The notes below the pieces were generated by a model, which saw only the letters and a list, made by a program, of their open reading frames with translations, did not search any database and was not told the origin of the DNA. 64,000 nucleotides of DNA from Elusimicrobiales bacterium (GTDB lineage Bacteria > Elusimicrobiota > Elusimicrobia > Elusimicrobiales > UBA9959). Positions 15,901 to 24,081 of the stretch are shown here, one piece after another. Made by a program: the position numbers and the translations under genes. The number at the start of each line of letters is the position of its first letter. The first letter of the stretch is position 1. Location of the stretch: NCBI GenBank assembly GCA_028688015.1, contig JAQTZB010000004.1:62001-126000 (forward strand), in the 5' to 3' direction.

Positions 15901-16489
15901 TGCGGTCATAGCGCTGCACTATCGCCTTGGCCGGGTCGGAGACCAAAACATCGCCCGCGCGGGAGAGCACGATCTTGGCCGGGTTCAGCTTGGTGACGCC
16001 GTCGCTCTTGGCGGTGGGAAAGCCGTAGAGGTAGATGCCGTCGGCGTTGAAGACGTCGATGCGGCTGGCGCCGGTGTTGGAAACGTAGAGGCGGCCGTCG
16101 GGTCCGAAGGCGATGCCTTTGGGGCCGTCGAACTGGCCGGGCGCGTCGCCGGAGCTGCCGAAGGAGAAAAGCATTTTGCCGTCGGCGTCGAAGACGGCGA
16201 TGCGGGAGTTGCCGGTGTCGGCCACGTAGAGGTTGCCGCCGCCATAGACAGCGGCCTCCGGGGCCTTCAGCGCCCCGTCTATCTTCTTGAGCTGCTTGCC
16301 CTCCGCGTCGAAGACGAAGACGGAGTTGACCTTGGTGTCGGTTACGTAGACCCTGCTGCCGTTCAGCGCGACGGCCGCCGGCTTCATGAAGGCCGGGCTC
16401 TGCAGCATGGACTTGAATTCTATTTTTTCGTAGGCGGCCGCCGCGGTCGCCAGCGTGAAAAGAATAGCGGAAAAGATAGCGCGTTTCAT
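12998..16489 (-). CDS. Exported NHL-repeat, FN3, transglutaminase-like and TPR protein
   Basis: 1163 residues. A signal peptide (MKRAIFSAILFTLATAAAAY) is followed by two sets of NHL beta-propeller repeats (about 30-290 and 370-580) marked by recurrent YVADTGNxRIxVF motifs. An FN3 domain lies near 585-675 (KSVKLSWQAKTNAWTSGFKV), then a Pro/Ala linker and a beta domain. The transglutaminase-like domain holds C903 (SGDCDDLT), H929 and D935 (GHIAVMFD), a full Cys-His-Asp triad. At least three TPR units close the protein (NLTLGIYHAEYKAYSEASGC, NNMGNLRFTEGKYDEAKEFY). GGGGAGG precedes ATG 16489. It likely sits in the periplasm or at the surface as a protein-binding scaffold with a protease- or transglutaminase-like site. 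A small EAKP-tailed gene follows 19 bp downstream. Confidence 0.8.
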   Translation of the reverse strand: MKRAIFSAILFTLATAAAAYEKIEFKSMLQSPAFMKPAAVALNGSRVYVTDTKVNSVFVFDAEGKQLKKIDGALKAPEAAVYGGGNLYVADTGNSRIAVFDADGKMLFSFGSSGDAPGQFDGPKGIAFGPDGRLYVSNTGASRIDVFNADGIYLYGFPTAKSDGVTKLNPAKIVLSRAGDVLVSDPAKAIVQRYDRTGKLLKEYPMANNGVAVDKFGFLYVINSKEGKVYELNEAGVEVAKFGTKGKGKSEFKNLRDIAISADGVFYLCDEENKKVVLLKVEGAGEGSPELSQATLLDRFAVKGPVAKMNYKADVFTVTPDGKVVAWLPEAKELALIEGTSKKTLVKEGKLQGQVRAPRDIFVDSKGLIYVADTGNDRIQIFNPDGTYNNMFGESGSGEGQFRAPSGVAVNSKGNIYVADTKNKMLKAFTGDGMFMFAKGPQIGNITLMSPVAVACDENKNVYILDSVLKKVIVTDAMGKFLRLWDDSGALREPASLSTDGKGFFYILDKGAFNVKIFDENGAFTASFFAKGRGERELWAPQFLAFRNDKVYISDLETGRLVAFDISYLPEAPAAVAAVAGEKSVKLSWQAKTNAWTSGFKVFRGTSPGDLVEIAAPKEAAFEDAPPAPNTKYYYAAAGVSVSGIQGGLSAPVEADYKGPAAPAPAAAASAEPAGPRKNAAPLEIIAPKLEYIFSANYKQHSSLSEKKKPIGVVTVQNNTDSDFSNVVLSFFSSEIMESASSNEVGDVKAGARVEVPVYATFSNRVLNITEDTPIQCKMTLTYYKDGEEKTFTMNKPMKVLSRDAIVWDNTARLANFITVKDTPVGEFKAFAQGEEKKIGDAGENVNGKLLTGLLFWEALGDLGVGYQADPVSSYASVKSTASLALDTVQFPRKTLKLKSGDCDDLTALFATLFESAGLHAALLDYPGHIAVMFDTGETDANAVGLPEESLIKYNNTFWVGVEVTMVGKSFYDAIVYEADLYRKSAADVKVVDVRTARDEFEPVTLPDTETDKYVSAGLTARVKDAIAALTAARYDHLKRYYGNILRETPDDIEANLTLGIYHAEYKAYSEASGCFGKVLAKEPFNAAALNNMGNLRFTEGKYDEAKEFYFKATKADPFDGQVWLNLARVSAKLGKKDDVKMFADKAVKLEEGLGDMAKMLSK

Positions 16490-16602
16490 TTTACTGCCTC
16501 CCCTTGCAGGTTACTATGCACTTAATTCTATTAAATTTTCCCTCCATGTGTGAACCTTCTTTTATTATTAATTTTCCTTATACCGCTTTTAGCAAATCTA
16601 CC

Positions 16603-16632
16603 TTGCCTGAACGGCCGGTAATTGTTTACGAT
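16603..16632 (+). promoter_or_regulatory. Candidate promoter of the sdhCAB operon
   Basis: TTGCCT (16603-16608), an 18-nt spacer and TACGAT (16627-16632). It lies in the AT-rich 179-bp gap between the divergent NHL gene and sdhC. A start about 7 nt later would give a leader of roughly 30 nt that includes the CGGAG ribosome site. Confidence 0.45.
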
Positions 16633-16668
16633 ACACACTATCCCGCGAAAAACCGGAGTCTTTATATT

Positions 16669-17352
16669 ATGGATATAACGTTCCTCAAGCGCTTTATCAC
16701 TACCTCCATCGGCAGGAAGGCCGTCATGGCCGTTTCGGGCCTGCTGCTGGGCGGTTTCATGGTGGTGCACCTGGCCGAGAACCTGCTGCTGTTCGGGGGC
16801 GAGGCCGCCTACAACGGCTGGGTGGACCTGCTGCTGTCCAACCCGGTCACGCCCTTCCTCGAGGTCGGCCTGCTGTTCATCTTCATCGCCCACATCATAA
16901 CCGGCGTCTGGGTACGCATAGAGGACTTCCTGAACGCCCCGCGCGGCTACGAAGCCCGCAAGTGGCAGGGCGGCCGGACGATCGGCTCGGCCACCATGCT
17001 CTACACAGCCGCCGCCATCCTGGCCTACCTGGCCTACCACCTGCTGACCTTCCGCTTCGTGGACCACTCCATGGGCTTCTACCAGATGGTCACCGCCGCC
17101 TTCCGCAGCCCGGCCTTCGTGGTGATCTACATAGCCGGCTCCGCGGCGCTGGCGCTGCACCTCAGCCACGGCATGCAGAGCGCCTTCCAGACGCTGGGGC
17201 TCAGCCACCCCAAGTACACGCCCTTCATCAAGATCGGCGGCATCCTGGTGGCCGTTTCCATGGTCGGCTTCGCGCTGATCTCGGTGTATTTCCTGCTGAA
17301 CATAGACCTCAAGACCGCCGAGGCGGGCTACCAGGTGACGGTCATAAGGTAA
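16669..17352 (+). CDS. sdhC: Succinate dehydrogenase/fumarate reductase cytochrome b558 subunit
   Basis: 227 residues with five membrane segments, the single-subunit diheme anchor type (b558 family, as in Bacillus Sdh or Wolinella Frd). Histidines suitable as heme ligands sit in helices: MVVHLAEN, IFIAHIITGV, LAYHLLTF, LALHLSHGM. This subunit binds heme b and quinone and anchors the flavoprotein and iron-sulfur subunits to the inner membrane. ATG 16669 is preceded by CGGAG about 11 nt upstream and begins where the family begins (MDITFLKRFITTSIGRKAVM). It starts the C-A-B operon with 12 bp to the next gene. Sequence alone does not settle the direction, succinate oxidation or fumarate reduction. 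Confidence 0.88.
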   Translation: MDITFLKRFITTSIGRKAVMAVSGLLLGGFMVVHLAENLLLFGGEAAYNGWVDLLLSNPVTPFLEVGLLFIFIAHIITGVWVRIEDFLNAPRGYEARKWQGGRTIGSATMLYTAAAILAYLAYHLLTFRFVDHSMGFYQMVTAAFRSPAFVVIYIAGSAALALHLSHGMQSAFQTLGLSHPKYTPFIKIGGILVAVSMVGFALISVYFLLNIDLKTAEAGYQVTVIR

Positions 17353-17364
17353 CGGGGAGGAACA

Positions 17365-19278
17365 ATGAAACTCGACGCCAACATACCCGCCGGTCCGATA
17401 GAGAAGAAATGGGATTCCCACAAATTCAACCTGAAGCTGGTCAACCCCAATAACCGCCGCAAGTACGACGTGCTGATAGTGGGCTCCGGCCTGGCCGGCG
17501 CCAGCGCCGCCGCCTCGCTGGGCGAGCTGGGCTACAACGTGAAGGTCTTCACCCTGCACGACTCCCCCCGCCGCGCGCACTCCATAGCCGCGCAGGGCGG
17601 CATCAACGCGGCCAAGAACTATCCCAACGACGGCGACTCGGTCTGGCGCCTGTTCCACGACACGGTGAAGGGCGGCGACTACCGCGCCCGCGAGGCCAAC
17701 GTCTACCGCCTGGCGCAGATCTCGAACCAGATCATAGACCACTGCGCGGCCATCGGCGTGCCGTTCGCCCGCGAGTACGGCGGGCAGCTGGCCAACCGCT
17801 CTTTCGGCGGCGCGCAGCTCAGCCGCACGTTCTACGCGCGCGGCCAGACGGGCCAGCAGCTGCTGCTGGGCGCCTACTCCGCCATGATGCGCCAGGTGGC
17901 GGCCGGCACGGTCACCGTGCTGCCGCGCCGCGAGATGGTGGACGTGGTGCTGAAGGGCGGCCGCGCGCGCGGCCTCACCGTGCGCAACCTGGTAACCGGC
18001 GACCTGGAGGCCTACTCCGGCCACGCCGTGCTGCTGTGCACCGGCGGCTACGCCAACGCGTTCTACCTGTCCACCAACGCGGCCACCTGCAACGTCAGCG
18101 CCGCCTGGGCCGCCTACAAGCGCGGCGCCGGGTTCGCCAACCCGTGCTTCACGCAGATCCACCCCACCTGCATCCCGCGCTCGGGCGACCACCAGAGCAA
18201 GCTGACGCTGATGAGCGAAAGTCTGCGCAACGACGGGCGCGTCTGGGTGCCCAAGGCCAAGGGCGACAAGCGCCCGCCCCACGAGATCCCCGACGAGGAG
18301 AGGGATTATTTCCTCGAGCGCCGCTACCCGGCGTTCGGCAACCTGGTGCCGCGCGACATAGCCAGCCGCGCCGCCAAGACCGTGGTGGACTCCGGCTGCG
18401 GCGTGGGCCCCAACGGCCAGAGCGTCTACCTGGATTTCCGCGACTCCATCAAGCGCAAGGGCGAGGACAAGATCCGCGCCGAGTACGGCAACCTCTTCGA
18501 CATGTACTACCAGATCACCGACGAGAACGGCTACAAGGCCCCGATGCGCATCTACCCGGCGCCGCACTACACCATGGGCGGCCTGTGGGTGGACTACAAC
18601 CTGATGACCACCATCCCGGGCCTGTTCGCGCTGGGCGAGGCCAACTTCTCCGACCATGGCGCCAACCGCCTGGGCGCCTCGGCGCTGATGCAGGGCCTGG
18701 CCGACGGCTTCTTCATCGCCCCGTCCACGGTGGCCGGCTACCTGGGCGCTACCAAGTTCGACTCCGCGACGACGCTGGACAAGGAGTTCGGCGAGTCTGC
18801 GGCCTACGTGCAGGAGCGCGTCAACCGGCTGCTGGCCGTGAAGGGCCAGAAGACGCCGACCGAGCTGCACCGCCAGCTGGGCAACGTGATGTGGAACGAC
18901 GTGGGCATGGCGCGCAACGAGGCGGCGCTCAAGAAGGCCCTGAAGAAGATCCCGGAGATCCGCGAGGAGTTCTGGAAGAACGTGAAGGTAGCGGGCGCCG
19001 ACAAGGATCTGAACCAGACGCTGGAGAAGGCCTGGAAGGTGGCCGACTTCCTGGAGTTCGCGGAGCTGTTCGTGCGCGACGCGCTGGAGCGCAAGGAATC
19101 CTGCGGCGGACATTTCCGCGAGGAATCCTGCACCTCCGAGGGCGAGGCCAAGCGCGACGACGCCAATTTCTCGCACGCCGCGGTCTGGGAATACCAGGGC
19201 GAGGGCAAGGAAGCGCAACTGCACAAGGAAAAACTGGAATTCGAGCATATCAAGATGGCGGAAAGGAGCTATAAATAA
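17365..19278 (+). CDS. sdhA: Succinate dehydrogenase/fumarate reductase flavoprotein subunit
   Basis: 637 residues, matching the long b558-type flavoproteins. The FAD-binding motif is [20 protein letters not shown] (residues 35-54). H72 in [15 protein letters not shown] is the expected covalent FAD-linking histidine. Substrate-site segments are [18 protein letters not shown] and [14 protein letters not shown]. It catalyses succinate/fumarate interconversion at the cytoplasmic face of the membrane. GGGAGG lies just upstream of ATG 17365. A long antisense reading frame covers this gene but is a composition artefact. Confidence 0.95.
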   Translation: MKLDANIPAGPIEKKWDSHKFNLKLVNPNNRRKYDVLIVGSGLAGASAAASLGELGYNVKVFTLHDSPRRAHSIAAQGGINAAKNYPNDGDSVWRLFHDTVKGGDYRAREANVYRLAQISNQIIDHCAAIGVPFAREYGGQLANRSFGGAQLSRTFYARGQTGQQLLLGAYSAMMRQVAAGTVTVLPRREMVDVVLKGGRARGLTVRNLVTGDLEAYSGHAVLLCTGGYANAFYLSTNAATCNVSAAWAAYKRGAGFANPCFTQIHPTCIPRSGDHQSKLTLMSESLRNDGRVWVPKAKGDKRPPHEIPDEERDYFLERRYPAFGNLVPRDIASRAAKTVVDSGCGVGPNGQSVYLDFRDSIKRKGEDKIRAEYGNLFDMYYQITDENGYKAPMRIYPAPHYTMGGLWVDYNLMTTIPGLFALGEANFSDHGANRLGASALMQGLADGFFIAPSTVAGYLGATKFDSATTLDKEFGESAAYVQERVNRLLAVKGQKTPTELHRQLGNVMWNDVGMARNEAALKKALKKIPEIREEFWKNVKVAGADKDLNQTLEKAWKVADFLEFAELFVRDALERKESCGGHFREESCTSEGEAKRDDANFSHAAVWEYQGEGKEAQLHKEKLEFEHIKMAERSYK

Positions 19279-19279
19279 C

Positions 19280-20047
19280 ATGACCAGCTCTAAGAACTTC
19301 TCTATCACCGTGCGCGTCTGGCGGCAGGCAGGGCCGCGCGAGCCGGGCAAGATGGTCTCCTACGGCGTGAAGGACGTCTCGCCGGACATGTCCCTCCTGG
19401 AGATGCTCGACGTCCTGAACGACGAACTGCTGAAGAAGGGCGAGCTCCCGATAGCGTTCGAGAGCGACTGCCGCGAGGGCATCTGCGGCTGTTGCGGCCT
19501 GGTGGTCAACGGGGACGTGCACGGCCCGGACGAGCATTCCACGGTGTGCCAGCTGCACATGCGCCGCTTCCGCGACGGCGACGTGGTGACGGTGGAGCCT
19601 TGGCGGGTGAAGGCTTTCCCCGTGCTCAAGGACCTGGTGGTGGACCGCGGGGCGCTGGACCGCATCATGCAGGCCGGCGGCTACGTGTCCATCAACGCCG
19701 GGGCGGCGCCCGAGGCCAACTCGATACCGGTGGAGAAGGACAAGGCGGAAGAGGCGATGGACGCGGCGGCCTGCATAGGCTGCGGCGCGTGCGTGGCTTC
19801 GTGCCCCAACGGGGCGGCGATGCTTTTTACGGGGGCCAAGATCTCGCAGCTGGCGCTGCTGCCGCAGGGCGGTCCGGAGCGGGCCAAGCGGGCGCTGGAG
19901 ATGGTGGCGGCGATGGACAAGGAAGGGTTCGGGAACTGCACTAACGAGTACGAGTGCGAGGCGGTGTGTCCGAAGGACGTGAAGGTGGCCAACATCGCCC
20001 GGATGAACCGCGAGTTCCTGCTCGCAAACCTGGTCTCTAAGCGGTAA
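19280..20047 (+). CDS. sdhB: Succinate dehydrogenase/fumarate reductase iron-sulfur subunit
   Basis: 255 residues. All three cluster motifs are present. The 2Fe-2S site is C64, C69, C72 and C90 (CREGICGCCG, then HSTVC). The 4Fe-4S site is C165, C168, C171 (CIGCGAC) with C175 (SCPNGA) in that segment. The 3Fe-4S site is C220, C226 and C230 (NCTNEYECEAVCPK). It passes electrons between the flavin and the quinone site. ATG 19280 lies one base after the sdhA stop, with AAAGGAG about 12 nt upstream inside sdhA. It completes the C-A-B operon; fumarase follows beyond a structured 195-bp gap. Confidence 0.95.
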   Translation: MTSSKNFSITVRVWRQAGPREPGKMVSYGVKDVSPDMSLLEMLDVLNDELLKKGELPIAFESDCREGICGCCGLVVNGDVHGPDEHSTVCQLHMRRFRDGDVVTVEPWRVKAFPVLKDLVVDRGALDRIMQAGGYVSINAGAAPEANSIPVEKDKAEEAMDAAACIGCGACVASCPNGAAMLFTGAKISQLALLPQGGPERAKRALEMVAAMDKEGFGNCTNEYECEAVCPKDVKVANIARMNREFLLANLVSKR

Positions 20048-20074
20048 GAAATCTTTAGTATCCCCGGAACGCCA

Positions 20075-20186
20075 CAGGGGGAGGCCCGCAAAACGCGCTC
20101 GCGCACACCGTGCGCTCGCTCCGCGATTCGGCCCTCGCGCTTATGCAAGCTCGGGCCTCACGAGGGTTTTGCTTAGCCTCCCCCTG
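20075..20186. repeat. Structured intergenic element A, copy 1
   Basis: The outer helix is CAGGGGGAGGC (20075-20085) with GCCTCCCCCTG (20176-20186), then GCAAAAC (20088-20094) with GTTTTGC (20166-20172). Inside are hairpin 1, GCGCAC-ACC-GTGCGC (20101-20115), and hairpin 2, GGCCC...GGGCC (20130-20157) with a TC/TC internal loop. The second copy at 37144-37261 has the same plan with compensating changes. It lies between sdhB and fumarase on the coding strand. No U-tract follows, so it is not an ordinary terminator. Confidence 0.85.
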
Positions 20187-20242
20187 CGTCGTCCCGGAGG
20201 CGCATCTCCGCCCCCAAAAGTAAAATATAAAGGGAATAATGT

Positions 20243-21859
20243 ATGACCGAATTTAAGTATACGGAGATGTTCCAGTTCGACAAGCCAAAGGCGAAGTTCC
20301 GGCTGGTCTCGAAAGAGGGCGTGACGGTGTCGAGGGACGGGGGAAGGGAGATACTGGAAATAGAGCCGGAGGCGCTGACGCGGCTGGCGCGCGAAGCCAT
20401 CCGGGACGTATCCTTCCTCCTGCGGCGCTCTCACAACCAACAGGTGGCGGCCATCTTCTCCGATCCCGAGGCGTCAAAGAACGACAAGTTCGTGGCTTAC
20501 TGCATGCTGGAGAACGCGGCGATCTCGGCCAATTTCGAGCTGCCTTTCTGCCAGGACACGGGCACGGCGACGGTGGTGGCCAAGAAGGGTGAGCAGGTGT
20601 GGACGCGCTGCGACGACGAGGAGCTGCTGTCGAAGGGGATCTGGGAAGCCTACACGGGCGAGAACCTGCGCTATTCGCAGACGCTGGCGGTGGACATGTA
20701 CCGCGAGAAGAACTCGGGGAACAATCTGCCGGCGCAGATAGATATTTACGCCAAGCCCGGCATGGCCTACGAGTTTTTGTTCGTCACCAAGGGCGGCGGC
20801 TCGGCCAACAAGACGGCGCTGTTCCAGGAGACCAAAGCCACGCTTACGCCGGAGCGGCTAAAGCCTTTTCTCGTGGAGAAGATGAAGGCCCTCGGCACGG
20901 CGGCCTGCCCCCCCTACCATATCGCTTTCGTGATCGGCGGCACTTCGGCGGAGATGTGCCTGAAGACGGTGAAGCTGGCCTCGGCCGGCTATTTGGACGG
21001 GCTGCCGGGCGACCCCGGCGAGACCGGCAGGGCCTTCCGCGACAAGAAACTGGAGGGAGAGCTGCTGGATGCTTCCCGCAGCCTGGGCTTCGGGGCGCAG
21101 TTCGGCGGCAAGTGCTTCGCGCACGACGTGCGCGTGGTGCGCCTGCCGCGCCACGGCGCGTCCGCGCCCATAGGCCTGGGGGTCTCCTGCTCGGCCGACC
21201 GCAACGTGCTGGCCCGCATAGACCGCGAGGGGCTGTGGCTGGAGGAGCTGGACCGCGAGCCCGGTACGCTCATCCCCAAAGAGATGCGGGCCATGTTCAC
21301 CTCCTGCTCGAGCTGCGTGAGCGTGGACCTGAACAGGCCCATGCCGGAGATCCTGGCGCAGCTCGCGAAGCAGCCCGTCGGCACGCGGCTGTCGCTGACC
21401 GGCCGCATCGTAGTGGCGCGCGACCTGGCGCACGCTAAATTCAAGGAGCTCGTGGACGCAGGCAAACCGCTGCCGGACTACCTGCTCAAGCACCCGGTCT
21501 ATTACGCCGGCCCGGCCAAGACTCCGGCCGGCAAGCCGTCGGGCTCTTTCGGGCCCACCACCGCCGGCCGCATGGATTCCTACGTGGACCTGCTGCAGTC
21601 CCGGGGCGCGTCGCTGGTCATGATCGCCAAGGGCAACCGTTCCAAGGCCGTCACCGAAGCCTGTAAAAAATACGGCGGCTTCTATCTGGGCTCGCCCGGC
21701 GGCCCGGCGGCGCTGCTGGCCGAGCGCAATATCCGCAAGGTGGAAACGCTGGATTACCCGGAGCTCGGCATGGAAGCCGTCTGGGCCATAGACGTGGAGG
21801 ACTTCCCCGCTTTCGTGCTGGTAGACGACAAGGGCGGCGATTTCTTTAGTAAAACTTAA
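20243..21859 (+). CDS. fumA: Class I (iron-sulfur) fumarate hydratase, single-chain type
   Basis: 538 residues, the full-length FumA/FumB form with alpha and beta parts in one chain. It interconverts fumarate and malate in the cytosol. The three 4Fe-4S ligands are C103 (PFCQDTG), C222 ([13 protein letters not shown]) and C316 (VSCSADRN), nearly the spacing of E. coli FumA. The C-terminal beta part includes [19 protein letters not shown] and [20 protein letters not shown] lies about 10 nt before ATG 20243. It follows sdhCAB on the same strand, so the locus supplies consecutive dicarboxylate steps. The structured element A in the intervening gap may tune its expression. Oxygen sensitivity is expected for this class. 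Confidence 0.93.
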   Translation: MTEFKYTEMFQFDKPKAKFRLVSKEGVTVSRDGGREILEIEPEALTRLAREAIRDVSFLLRRSHNQQVAAIFSDPEASKNDKFVAYCMLENAAISANFELPFCQDTGTATVVAKKGEQVWTRCDDEELLSKGIWEAYTGENLRYSQTLAVDMYREKNSGNNLPAQIDIYAKPGMAYEFLFVTKGGGSANKTALFQETKATLTPERLKPFLVEKMKALGTAACPPYHIAFVIGGTSAEMCLKTVKLASAGYLDGLPGDPGETGRAFRDKKLEGELLDASRSLGFGAQFGGKCFAHDVRVVRLPRHGASAPIGLGVSCSADRNVLARIDREGLWLEELDREPGTLIPKEMRAMFTSCSSCVSVDLNRPMPEILAQLAKQPVGTRLSLTGRIVVARDLAHAKFKELVDAGKPLPDYLLKHPVYYAGPAKTPAGKPSGSFGPTTAGRMDSYVDLLQSRGASLVMIAKGNRSKAVTEACKKYGGFYLGSPGGPAALLAERNIRKVETLDYPELGMEAVWAIDVEDFPAFVLVDDKGGDFFSKT

Positions 21860-21904
21860 GCGCCATTTGAGCGCCGGAGTATTGCCTAGCGGCGCTATTA
21901 TTTA

Positions 21905-21910
21905 TATATT
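21905..21910 (+). promoter_or_regulatory. -10-like box for the ankyrin lipoprotein gene
   Basis: TATATT at -13 to -8 from ATG 21918, with no Shine-Dalgarno between; suggests a leaderless mRNA. Confidence 0.45.
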
Positions 21911-21917
21911 TATTCGC

Positions 21918-22601
21918 ATGACGCGCGTCAAACACGCCGTAGTCTTTCTTTTTGCCGCGGCGGCTTTTTTCCAGGCCGGCTGCGAGATACCCTTAGGTAC
22001 GCCCGAGGAGCGGATGTTCAAGTCCGCCAAGAACGATTACGAGCGCAACATGCGCCGCCTGCTGGACCAGGGCATCAGCCCCAACATCACCGACTCGGCC
22101 GGTTGGACGCCCGTAATGTGGGCCGCCGCCAAGGACAACGTCGACACGCTGAAACTGCTGCTGGACCGCGGCGGGTACCTGGAGGCGCGCAACAAAAAGG
22201 GCGAGACGGCGCTGCACATCGCCGCGCGCTGGAGCCGCCTGGACACCGTTCGTTTCCTGGTCTCCCGCGGCGCCAGGACCGAGGCGCTGGACCGCCTGGC
22301 CTGGCCGCCCATGATGTGGGCCGCCATGCAGGGCCGCACGGACGTCGTAACCGCCCTGGCCGAGAGCGGCGCGAACATAGAATTCAAGGACACCAACGGC
22401 AACACCCCCCTGATGATGGCGGCCAACCGCGGCCGCGAGGCCACGGTAAAGGAACTGCTCCGCCTCGGGGTCAACCCGGCCAAGGTGAACAAGTCCGGCC
22501 AGACGGCCGCCGACGTCGCCAGACAGGCGAATTACCCGCAGCTGGCGGACATCATCGAAGGCAGGCAGCCCGCCCCGCTGCCGTCCGGAAAACGCAGGTA
22601 G
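21918..22601 (+). CDS. Ankyrin-repeat lipoprotein
   Basis: 227 residues. The signal sequence ends in lipobox FQAGC (Cys about 20), so the protein is probably lipid-anchored in the envelope. About five ankyrin repeats follow (for example DSAGWTPVMWAAAKDNVDTL, NKKGETALHIAARWSRLDTV, DTNGNTPLMMAANRGREATV), ending QTAADVARQANYPQLADIIE. Ankyrin repeats mediate protein binding, and periplasmic examples can protect or chaperone enzymes. ATG 21918 is chosen because the lipoprotein signal starts there. The gene lies 21 bp before rtcB on the same strand, though no functional link is evident. Confidence 0.85.
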   Translation: MTRVKHAVVFLFAAAAFFQAGCEIPLGTPEERMFKSAKNDYERNMRRLLDQGISPNITDSAGWTPVMWAAAKDNVDTLKLLLDRGGYLEARNKKGETALHIAARWSRLDTVRFLVSRGARTEALDRLAWPPMMWAAMQGRTDVVTALAESGANIEFKDTNGNTPLMMAANRGREATVKELLRLGVNPAKVNKSGQTAADVARQANYPQLADIIEGRQPAPLPSGKRR

Positions 22602-22622
22602 CCCCCGCCGCGCCCCCCTTCC

Positions 22623-24065
22623 ATGACTAACCGCATGCGCCGCCTGGACGAGTACAGGCTGGAGCTGCCGCCTTCCTTCAAGCCGGGCATGAACGGCCCC
22701 GCGGTGATCTACGCCGACACCGAACTGGAAAAGCTCATCGAGCCCGGCGCCCTGGAGCAGGCCGCCAACACAGCCACCCTGCCGGGCCTCGCCGGCAGCG
22801 CGCTGGCCATGCCCGACATCCATACCGGCTACGGCTTCCCGATAGGCGGCGTAGCCGCCTACGACGCGCGCGACGGCATCATCTCGCCGGGCGGCGTGGG
22901 CTACGACATCAACTGCGGCGTGCGCCTGCTGGCCTCCGCGCTGGAAGTGAAAACACTCGGCAAACAGCTGGAAGACCTGGCGCACAAACTCTGGGCGGGC
23001 ATCCCCGCCGGCGTCGGCGCCGGGGGCGGCCTGCGGGTGAACCGGCGCGACCAGGACTCCCCCCTGATAGACGGCGCGGCCTGGGCGGTGAAGAACGGCC
23101 TGGGCCGGCAGGAGGACCTGGAGCGCGCGGAATCTGGCGGCGCCCTGCCCGGTGCGGACCCGCGCGCGCTGAGTCCGCGGGCGCTGGAGCGCGGCCGGGA
23201 CCAGTTGGGCACGCTCGGCTCCGGCAACCATTTCCTGGAAGTGCAGGAGGTCACGGACGTCTACGACGAGGCTGCCGCGGGAGCCTTCGGGATCTTCAAA
23301 GGGCAGCTCACCGTGATGCTGCATACCGGCTCGCGCGGCCTGGGCCACCAGGTCTGCACGGATTACATCGGGGTCATGCGGGACGCGGCGCGGCGCTACG
23401 GCATAGCGCTGGCGGACCCGCAGCTGGCGGCGGCGCCTTTCCGCAGCAGCGAAGGCCAGCGGTATTTCGGCGCGATGCAGGCCGCGGCCAATTACGCGTG
23501 GGCCAACCGCCAGGCCCTCACCGGCCTCACCCGCGAGATCTTCGAAAAAGCTTTCGGCCTCGGCGAGAACGCCCTCGGCCTGCGGCTGGTCTACGACGTG
23601 GCGCACAATATCGCCAAGCTGGAGGAACACGAGGCAGGCGGGAAGGCAGTAAAACTGGTGGTGCACCGCAAGGGCGCCACGCGCGCCTTCGGCCCGGGCC
23701 ACCCGGAGCTGCCTGCCGCCTACGCCGCCTCCGGGCAGCCGGTCATCATACCGGGCGACATGGGACGCTGCTCTTACCTGCTGGCAGGCGCTGCCGGGGC
23801 CATGGCCGAAACCTTCGGCTCCACCTGCCACGGCGCGGGGCGCCTGTTGAGCCGGGGCGAAGCCCTGCGCCGCGGCCGCGGCCGCCGCATCGCGGACGAG
23901 CTGGCCGCCAAAGGCGTCTGGGTGCGCTCTTCGGGGTGCGGGACACTGGCTGAGGAGATGCCGGAGGCCTACAAGGACGTGACCGCCGTGGTGCGCGTGG
24001 TGACGGGCGCCGGCCTGGCAAAAAAGGTGGCCCGGTTCCGGCCGCTGATAGTTATAAAAGGTTAA
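22623..24065 (+). CDS. rtcB: RtcB-family RNA-splicing ligase
   Basis: 480 residues. RtcB joins RNA 2',3'-cyclic phosphate (or 3'-phosphate) ends to 5'-OH ends using GTP and Mn2+. The family landmarks are present: DIHTGYGFPIGGVAAYD, the metal motif GYDINCGVR (D95, C98), LGSGNHFLEVQ, MLHTGSRGLGHQV, VAHNIAKLE, and VVHRKGATRAFGPG. The guanylation-site histidine lies in TCHGAGRLLSR. The length is typical. There is no archease gene beside it. RtcB acts in RNA repair after stress cleavage in bacteria; that it does so here is inference. Confidence 0.94.
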   Translation: MTNRMRRLDEYRLELPPSFKPGMNGPAVIYADTELEKLIEPGALEQAANTATLPGLAGSALAMPDIHTGYGFPIGGVAAYDARDGIISPGGVGYDINCGVRLLASALEVKTLGKQLEDLAHKLWAGIPAGVGAGGGLRVNRRDQDSPLIDGAAWAVKNGLGRQEDLERAESGGALPGADPRALSPRALERGRDQLGTLGSGNHFLEVQEVTDVYDEAAAGAFGIFKGQLTVMLHTGSRGLGHQVCTDYIGVMRDAARRYGIALADPQLAAAPFRSSEGQRYFGAMQAAANYAWANRQALTGLTREIFEKAFGLGENALGLRLVYDVAHNIAKLEEHEAGGKAVKLVVHRKGATRAFGPGHPELPAAYAASGQPVIIPGDMGRCSYLLAGAAGAMAETFGSTCHGAGRLLSRGEALRRGRGRRIADELAAKGVWVRSSGCGTLAEEMPEAYKDVTAVVRVVTGAGLAKKVARFRPLIVIKG

Positions 24066-24081
24066 AAAGCCCGCCGGACGC

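Noticed and set aside
14387-16525. A 712-residue plus-strand frame opposite the NHL/TPR gene
   Set aside because: Shadow of the real gene's codon bias. It shows no signal peptide or motif, while the minus-strand frame has clear repeats and domains.
16531-19350. A 939-residue minus-strand reading frame opposite sdhC and sdhA
   Set aside because: It is antisense to genes with complete catalytic motifs, is rich in His/Gly/Ala/Val as expected from reversed GC-rich codons, and shows no domain.
20075-20186. Element A as an ordinary intrinsic terminator
   Set aside because: It has two internal hairpins, conserved loops and no U-tract, and the second copy has the same complex plan in a different context.
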